Assembly (NCBI RefSeq): GCF_047675955.1
Contig: NC_132916.1
Coordinates: 65,961,481 to 66,025,480, forward strand
Direction: 5' to 3'
DNA length: 64,000 bases
Source: Chlorocebus sabaeus
Taxonomy: Eukaryota; Chordata; Mammalia; Primates; Cercopithecidae
In this document: positions 57,902 to 64,000 of the stretch, in pieces
How the letters are laid out: every line of letters begins with the position of its first letter
Numbering within the stretch: the stretch's first letter is position 1
Made by a program: the position numbers and the translations under genes
The notes under the pieces: model-generated
What the model was told of the DNA's origin: nothing
The model's input: the letters and a program-made list of their open reading frames with translations, nothing else
The model's database searches: none

Positions 57902-59574
57902 GTGAAAATGAGTCATATTGAACAAGGAGCAAAGTCTTTTTGGCCTGAGATATAGAGTATCAGAGTGACTTATTAACGCTTAGCTAATAGAAAGAAGCAA
58001 AGCCACATAAAGCAAAATAAATCCTGTGAAATATTCCCATGTTCAGGTTTTTGGATGTTTTACAGGTATGATGCACACATTTTACAGCTATTATATATAC
58101 ATTTTGCATAATACCTGTAAAAAGGATTAAGTAGAGTATATTTACTAGAACAATCAAGGAACAACTATTGCAAATAATATAAACTGCTTGAAATTTCCTA
58201 TAATATCTCAGAAAAGGAGACAGGAGTGTACAATTTTCAAGAATTTTCCATAGATGCTATTATTGATATTAAATATACTAAACGTATGAAAACATGGGCC
58301 ATGTTTAATTTTTTTACTTCTTAAAATCATTGAGTCATGATTTTTTATGTGTTGGGAATTTAGAAGACTTCCATTAAAGTTAATTTCAGCAATATTAGTT
58401 TATTTTTTCCATATTATAAGAGAAAATAATTATGTGACCTAAGGTAATAAAAAAATTCCAAAATTAGATTATCCATCTGTATGATATATGCTGAGTCTAT
58501 TTAACAGTATTTAATGACTAACTGTAATTAAATTTGCAATTTTGAAAGAAACTATGTAGAAACTAGCAAAAAGCAAGAACATGAAAGCATGTGATATTCA
58601 TCTTAAATTTCTTAATGCAATTTATAGAAGTTGTGTTGAGCTACATATAAATGATTTTATAATGAAAATAAATTATTGAATAAGAAACAGAGATTTTCAA
58701 AGTTATTTTCTTTAGCTGTTTGATAGTTTGCATTTGCATTCTGTGCTGTCATGTGTCAAAGCAGCTAAATATATTGAGAAATTTTATAGATTTAATATTT
58801 TTAATTTGTATAGGAAACCGAAGACCATGTAAAATATTTTAATAGTAGTAAAATATTCCTAATCCTCAGTATATATTAATGTAAATAAAGTCAAATTTTT
58901 ATTAATAATTCTATCTTCTTTTATATTGCTACTCATAGTATAATAATTACTATATAATAATGTTTACACTGAATAATTACAATATTTAGTTTAGATAATT
59001 TGAACTAATATTAGAGTGATATTAAGACTGAATTTATATATTACATATGTATGTAAAATGTGTGTGCAGTACATATGGATAGCTAATTAGATAGATACAC
59101 AGTAATAGATATGCAGGTAAATAGAATTTGATGGGGTGGTGCAAGAGTAGGCAAATGAATGTATTTTATATCCCAGTTAATGTTAGAGCTGAGGAATTCA
59201 AATGATTGAAACCTATTATTTTTCAGATATGAACGCTGAAGTCCAGAAAGATAAAGCAACATCTCCAAGATCATGGAAATAAAATTAATATTACATTAAT
59301 AAAATAAATAAATATACAAATATTTTTAAAAATTACAAACATTTTTATTAACTGAGTAATCTAAAATGTGTACAAACATCCTCTGAGATATCTCCAACTG
59401 AAAAAGATCTAAAATTAAGGGGTACAAGTTTTCGGAAAAATGATAAAAACAAATTTTGCGGCTTGTCTTTAACTCTTGACCAGTATACCATAAGGAAATT
59501 TTCCAACACATGTTTTGAATAATTTGTATTTGTCATAAAAATATGCATTTTTTATTCAACATTCCCTTAAAAAT
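57902..59574. other. AT-rich sequence, nothing firmly recognised
   Basis: About 1.7 kb of AT-rich DNA. A minus-strand stretch at about 59326-59548 has two overlapping open frames (61 and 66 aa), two retained CpGs and an 'aataaa' near its minus-strand 3' end. It could be a small retrocopy, but the evidence is thin. Confidence 0.4.
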
Positions 59575-59591
59575 CCAGAATATGAACTTTA

Positions 59592-59913
59592 TTTATTTTT
59601 TTTTTTATTTATTTTTTATTTTTTTTTTTGAGACGGAGTCTCGCTCTGTAGCCCAGGCTGGAGTGCAGTGGCCGGATCTCAGCTCACTGCAAGCTCCGCC
59701 TCCCGGGCTTACGCCATTCTCCATCCTCAGCCTCCCAAGTAGCTGGGACTACAGGCGCCCACCACCTTGCCTGGCTAGGTTTTTTTTGTATTTTTTAGTA
59801 GAGACGGGGTTTCACCGTATTATCCAGGATGGTCTCGATCTCTTGACCTCGTGATCCGCCCGTCTCGGCCTCCCAAAGTGCTGGGATTACAGGCTTGAGC
59901 TACCGAGCCCGGC
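59592..59913 (-). mobile_element. AluY of Old World monkey type, young insertion
   Basis: Complete reverse Alu with an impure T tail. Diagnostic-looking variants are 'gtggccggatctcagctcac', 'ctcccgggcttacgccattc', 'gatccgcccgtctcggcctc' and 'ttacaggcttgagctaccga'. I associate these with cercopithecid AluYRa-like subfamilies, not human AluY. A perfect 17-bp target duplication, 'ccagaatatgaacttta', flanks it at 59575-59591 and 59914-59930. Low divergence and an intact duplication make it one of the youngest insertions here. Confidence 0.93.
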
Positions 59914-59930
59914 CCAGAATATGAACTTTA

Positions 59931-61548
59931 AATATTTCTAAATATATGTTTTGTCTAGATTTTTTAGTATAAATTAATTAACAAATGTCTTATGCAATAA
60001 TAGTTATTTTAAACACCATAACCAAATATGTCCCTATAAGCAGAGCTATTTGTCATGTGCACTAAGTATGTCCATGCTCAGATTTCACAAAAAGAAACTC
60101 AATATCATAATTTGCTCTATATGAGATACAGAGTTTAAAGAATCTAATTTATGTCTAAGTGGTATTCAGAAAAGGAGAGAAATAAAATGGGACCTAGGCA
60201 TTATTTGAAGAGGTAATAAATGCGATTTCTTTCTCCAAAATGATGAAAGACGTCAAACCAAATTCAAGAAGTTTTACAAAGCTCAAGCAAGCTAAATGAC
60301 TACAAAACTTACCTACCCTTATGATAATGATACAGCTAGTAATAAAGGACATAATCAAATTTCTATAAATATTCCAAGATCCCCACCCTGAAAACTGAGT
60401 TCTCAAAAGGAATAGTAGAGGCCAAGAGACAATGGAATATTTTTTAACACTGTCAAAATATAACTGTCAATTTACAATTATGTATGTAGGAAAGATAACT
60501 TTCAAAATATAAATAAAATTTTAAAAAATTAGACAAAAGTATCAAAAGTCTATTAGCAACAGAATTCTGTAAAATAAACATGAAAGAGTATTTTATGGGC
60601 AGAAGGAAAATTTTATTAGGTGGCAGTTCTGAGACTCAGGAAAAAATGAAGAAAAAGAATAGAAGAAAAAGAAAAGAATGAACATGAAAGTATTTCTATA
60701 AAGTAATACCTATAATGTGTCGATGGGTTTGTAATAAATAATCAAATATATAGTAAAAGTTACATGTAAATTGGAGTCATATCAGTGAAGTAAAATGTTA
60801 TAAATTCCCGAGTTGTCCATGAATAAATAAAAGTAGCAGTTAAAGTTAGATTTTAGCATGCTAATTTTATTTAAACATGATAATTAAAAAAGGATATGTA
60901 AGGCTATGTTCTATCATTAAGACAAACAATCTATGTAGGAAATATAAAATGAAGAATTAATCTATTTTTCCCATAAGGAGTTAGACTGAACTAGTTGGAA
61001 GTTTTTTACTATTATGGGTTTATATCTGCATGCATGCATTACCTCTTTCATAATGTAATATACAGAGATTTTTAAGATACATTAAAAAGAATAGCCAGTA
61101 TTGATGTGAACTTTAGAAATGTAAATGATTATTATCCGGATACCAAAGCCTCAAATGATGAAGTATTTGTAAACTATGCAAATAATGAACTAGTCTAGAT
61201 AGCATAACCAAGTCACATAAGCTGAAAAAAGAACGTTTTAGAAGAATGAAAATGTAATTATGTGGATTTCACAATGTAGATCAAGGAAAATAACCATTGC
61301 ATCCAGGCCAATTGATACTTTGGGTATTGAACAATTCTGAACAATAACCGTGGTATTCTTGGGGGAAGAAAGAAGAGTTTCAACTTAAGGCAAGAGTGAA
61401 AATATAACATTTTATGAATACATTAAAGATATATGAAAATGTATTTACATTAATTACAGGACTCCACAAAGCATTGTGGGAAACGTTGAGAGTGGAGGAA
61501 GTGAGAAATTCTTGGCAGAGTAGGAAAGTATTGCGACACCACTAAGTA
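59931..61548. other. AT-rich sequence, nothing recognised
   Basis: About 1.6 kb without a named repeat or supported gene. It includes a GAA/AAG-rich stretch at 60645-60680. Confidence 0.45.
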
Positions 61549-61578
61549 CGTGTGTGTGTGTGTGTGTATTTTTTTTTT
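61549..61578. repeat. TG repeat followed by T run
   Basis: About ten TG units, then 'tatttttttttt'. Short microsatellite. Confidence 0.85.
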
Positions 61579-63133
61579 CCAGTGGGCTTTGATTTTTTTA
61601 AGATTGGAGATAAAAGCATGTGTCCTCTAGATTGTGGTGAATATGGATTAAATCCTCCTGTACCATCAAAGTCCCTGTGAGGCTAGCAGAGCTACAGGAA
61701 AACATTGGTGAATGACTGATCTGCTTCTTCAGGGATGCCTGTCCTCTTGACTGGGGGTGAAATTTACTATTTCCAGAATAAGTTCATCAATTTGCAGAAT
61801 TAATAGTGGGATACAGTAGACTGAAAACATATTTTATGGCTAACATAGGGAACTATATTAATAAAGCTAGTTATAGACTTTGTTTTTTAGTTAAACCAAA
61901 AGCCATCTTGCAACCTTTCCCAATCCTCTCAAGTTCTCTACCTAGCTAAAGCGATTTGTCTCTATTTATCAGAAACTGCTTAATTTCTGGGGAAATAATT
62001 CCAGCACCTGGCCTAGGGCTGTCCAGTTCTTGCCAATAAAATGTTAGGGAATGTTTTCTTGATTTCTTCAGAGCAAACATTTCCAGCCTAATACAAATAA
62101 AGTATGGGAGAATTTCTCTTTCACATATCACAGTGTTTTCTGCTGTAGAAATGTAATAATTAGAGCTGCTATAGCCATTTTTCAACCATTAGTGGAAGAC
62201 CAAAAGGAACACACTGATGTTGACCATGATGTTGTAATAAATAACTGGCATTGCTAATCTGACAAATAAGTACTGGAAACTGCTTATTGATTCTGCTATT
62301 AAACTAAGATAAGAGAGACTTCTTGTCTGAATCCTATGATTTAGGCGGCCTTCACTCTGACCTTTCTCAGGACAGCCTCCTAACCTCATAAAAATCCCAG
62401 TTTGTTTGTTTGTTTGTTCTTTCAGTGGTGTTTAGCTAGAGTAGAATTGTTATTGTCTACAAGTTTATTGGCTTGCTAGATTGCTCTGTTCCATGTTCCT
62501 TGGCTAGAAAGAGCAAACTTTTATTGTGATTTTTTTTTTTCACTACCACCTGATATTTCTAGATTGTGTGCTTCTTTATCCCCAAGTTTGGGATATATAA
62601 GACAGGAAGCCAAGGAAATTCACTGCCATGGTGTTCTTTGTGTACTAATATTTCTTGAGGGTAGGCATTCCTCTCCCCATTTTTCAGACTCATCTAGTAT
62701 TTGTTTTATATTATATATTTTATATTATAATATTCAGGGCTTTTATATGTACTTAGCATCCATAGGACCGACATAAATGCCCTATGAACACTCCTAGAGT
62801 CAAAGAGTTTTCGAGAGGCATTTGTTTCTGTGGTATGTAAATTGAAATTTTCATAGGGGCTATTGTTCTAAATATGTATACAGTAGGACACGTGGTGTGC
62901 CATGGAGTTTGAAATAAGTAGAGAAATGGAGAAGAACAATGACTGGTGGCCAGATTTGCAAATACTAATATTATTTGACATGGAATTGAAATTTGCATGG
63001 GAAATCTAGATTTAAACGTCATCCTTTAGGTATTTATGGGACATTTCACTTAAGTTTAAGACAATTATTTTATTTAATAATGCATTAACTTTATTTATAA
63101 CTATCAATACCTATAAATGATATGGAGGCATAC
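61579..63133. other. Unassigned sequence, perhaps an old LTR or DNA element at 61.85-62.4 kb
   Basis: About 1.55 kb. The 61850-62400 part ('aaaccaaaagccatcttgca', 'gaaggaacacactgatg'-like text) has the look of an old LTR or DNA transposon, but I could not name it. A TTTG repeat lies at 62401-62418. No coding frame is supported. Confidence 0.35.
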
Positions 63134-64000
63134 TGGCATACCTTAAAGATATTGTGGGTCCAGTTCCAGATGACCAAAATAAAGTGGATATTGCAATAAA
63201 ACAAGTCACATAAATTTTCAGTTTCCCGGTGAATATAAAGTTACATTTTTACTATGCTGTAGTCTATTGAGTGCTCAATAAAATCAGGTCTACAAAATGT
63301 ACGTAGCTTAGTAAAAAATATTTTCTTGCTAAAAAATACAAATGATCATCTTAGCTTTCAGTGAATCATAATTTATATGCTGGTGAAATGTCTTGCCTGG
63401 ATGTTGATGACTGCTTACTGACCAGGGTAATGGTTTCCAAAGTTTGGGGTGACTGGGAAAATTTGCTAAAATATGATTAATAATGAAGTGGATCACTCAA
63501 TTAAATCTTTGACAATTTTTTTTTTTTTTGAGATGGAATCTCACTGTGTTGCCCAGCCTGGAGTGCAGTGGCACGATCTCAGCTCACTGCAACTGCCGCC
63601 TCCCAGGTTCAAGTGATTCTTGTGCCTCAGTCTCCCCGAATAGCTGGGATTACAGGTGCTCGCCACCACGTCCAGCTAATTTTTTGTATTTTAATAGAGA
63701 CGGGGTTTTGCCATGTTGGCCAGGCTAGTCTCTAACTCCTGACCTCAAGTGATCTGCCTGTCTCCCAAAGTACTGGGATTACAGGTGTGAACACTACACC
63801 CAGCCCACAAAATATTTCTTTGTAATATTTGTTTCTGATAGTACTTTACTCACAGTCTAACTTCTTTCAAAATTGGAGTCAATCCTCTCAACTCCTGCTG
63901 CTCCTTTATTAACTAAAGTTATGGAATATTCTAAATCTTTTGTTTTCATTTCAACAACGTTCATAGCATCTATATCATGAGCAGATTCCATCTCAAGACA
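63134..64000 (-). mobile_element. Tigger1 DNA transposon, split by an Alu, cut by the window edge
   Basis: Starts with the Tigger1 terminal block ('actggcataccttaaagata', 'ttgtgggtccagttccagat', 'aagtggatattgcaataaaa'). It continues into sequence whose minus strand is the 3' part of a pogo-type transposase gene ('acttctttcaaaattggagt', 'tcatttcaacaacgttcata'). Frames are broken. The terminal repeat and flank on the other side lie beyond position 64000. Its Alu is at 63516-63805. Confidence 0.85.
63516..63805 (-). mobile_element. AluS-like SINE inside Tigger1
   Basis: Reverse Alu with a 14-T tail, 'gagatggaatctcactgtgt', linker 'ttgtattttaatagagacgg' and an end at 'acactacacccagccc'. Tigger1 text resumes directly after it. 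A small deletion removes part of the left monomer ('gtctcccaaagtactggg'). Confidence 0.92.

Noticed and set aside
63528..63728. Open frame across an Alu (also 50952-51224, 59543-59854, 52761-52952)
   Set aside because: These are open stretches of Alu consensus. They have no upstream exon or splice context that I can support.
1..64000. Search for an organised gene system, tRNA or rRNA genes, phage or plasmid features
   Set aside because: No clustered coding frames, ribosome binding sites, cloverleaf genes or attachment sites were seen. The window is primate repeat-rich DNA, so no new multi-gene system is claimed.

Overview
The window looks like intergenic or deep intronic DNA from a primate nuclear chromosome. 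It is AT-rich and built almost entirely of interspersed repeats of different ages. No host protein-coding exon, rRNA, tRNA, CRISPR array or microbial-type operon could be supported. Every open reading frame I could interpret is a decayed piece of LINE-1 (L1), Alu or simple-repeat sequence. The Alu at 59592-59913 carries the variant set I associate with Old World monkey AluY subfamilies (the 'gtggccggatctcagc', 'ctcccgggcttacgcc', 'gtctcggcctcc' and 'aggcttgagc' blocks), inside an unbroken 17-bp target-site duplication. A macaque, baboon or guenon-like genome is therefore the best guess. This rests on recall of family consensus sequences, not on a search.

Layout. 1-6.5 kb: ancient fragments (MER5A, MIR, an L1M 3' end, a Tigger-type DNA transposon, an LTR stub) in AT-rich DNA. 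6.5-11.3 kb: a long plus-strand L1MA-like element. 11.36-11.68 kb: a Tigger/MER44-type element. 11.69-17.8 kb: a near-full-length minus-strand L1M, 5'UTR included, with an Alu in its 3' end. 19.6-21.2 kb: a MIR, then a 5'-truncated primate L1 whose ORF2 C-terminus is still largely open. 24.0-24.9 kb: a foldback (inverted repeat) split by a MER1A hAT element. 26.45-30.43 kb: a minus-strand primate L1 with a private microsatellite expansion. 33.3-36.5 kb: an Alu-seeded microsatellite, a GATA tract, two copies of the same L1ME 3'UTR segment, a broken Alu and a hAT remnant. 36.7-43.9 kb: a near-full-length minus-strand primate L1, carrying an Alu and a 460-bp ORF2 piece lying backwards inside its 5'UTR. 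44.5-46.9 kb: an old L1. 47.8-51.8 kb: L2, long AT microsatellites, a two-source templated inverted insertion, a retrocopy-like 3' end, two MaLR-like LTRs and an L1/Alu composite. 52.5-57.9 kb: Alus, an Alu-split MIR, a twin-primed (5'-inverted) L1 and a MER2. 59.6 kb: the young monkey-type Alu. 63.1 kb to the end: a Tigger1 element split by an Alu and cut by the window edge.

Nothing here forms a pathway or a gene system. The interest lies in rearrangement. The clearest case is 48708-48990, which joins inverted copies of two sequences found 0.6 and 2.3 kb downstream and sits inside a cruciform-prone AT microsatellite. Other notable structures are the backwards ORF2 segment in an L1 5'UTR, the foldback with high-identity arms, and the textbook twin-primed L1.

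Repeat family names were assigned by reading and memory. Class and strand are usually safer than the subfamily. Boundaries are good to about 5-20 bases, except where a target-site duplication fixes them.
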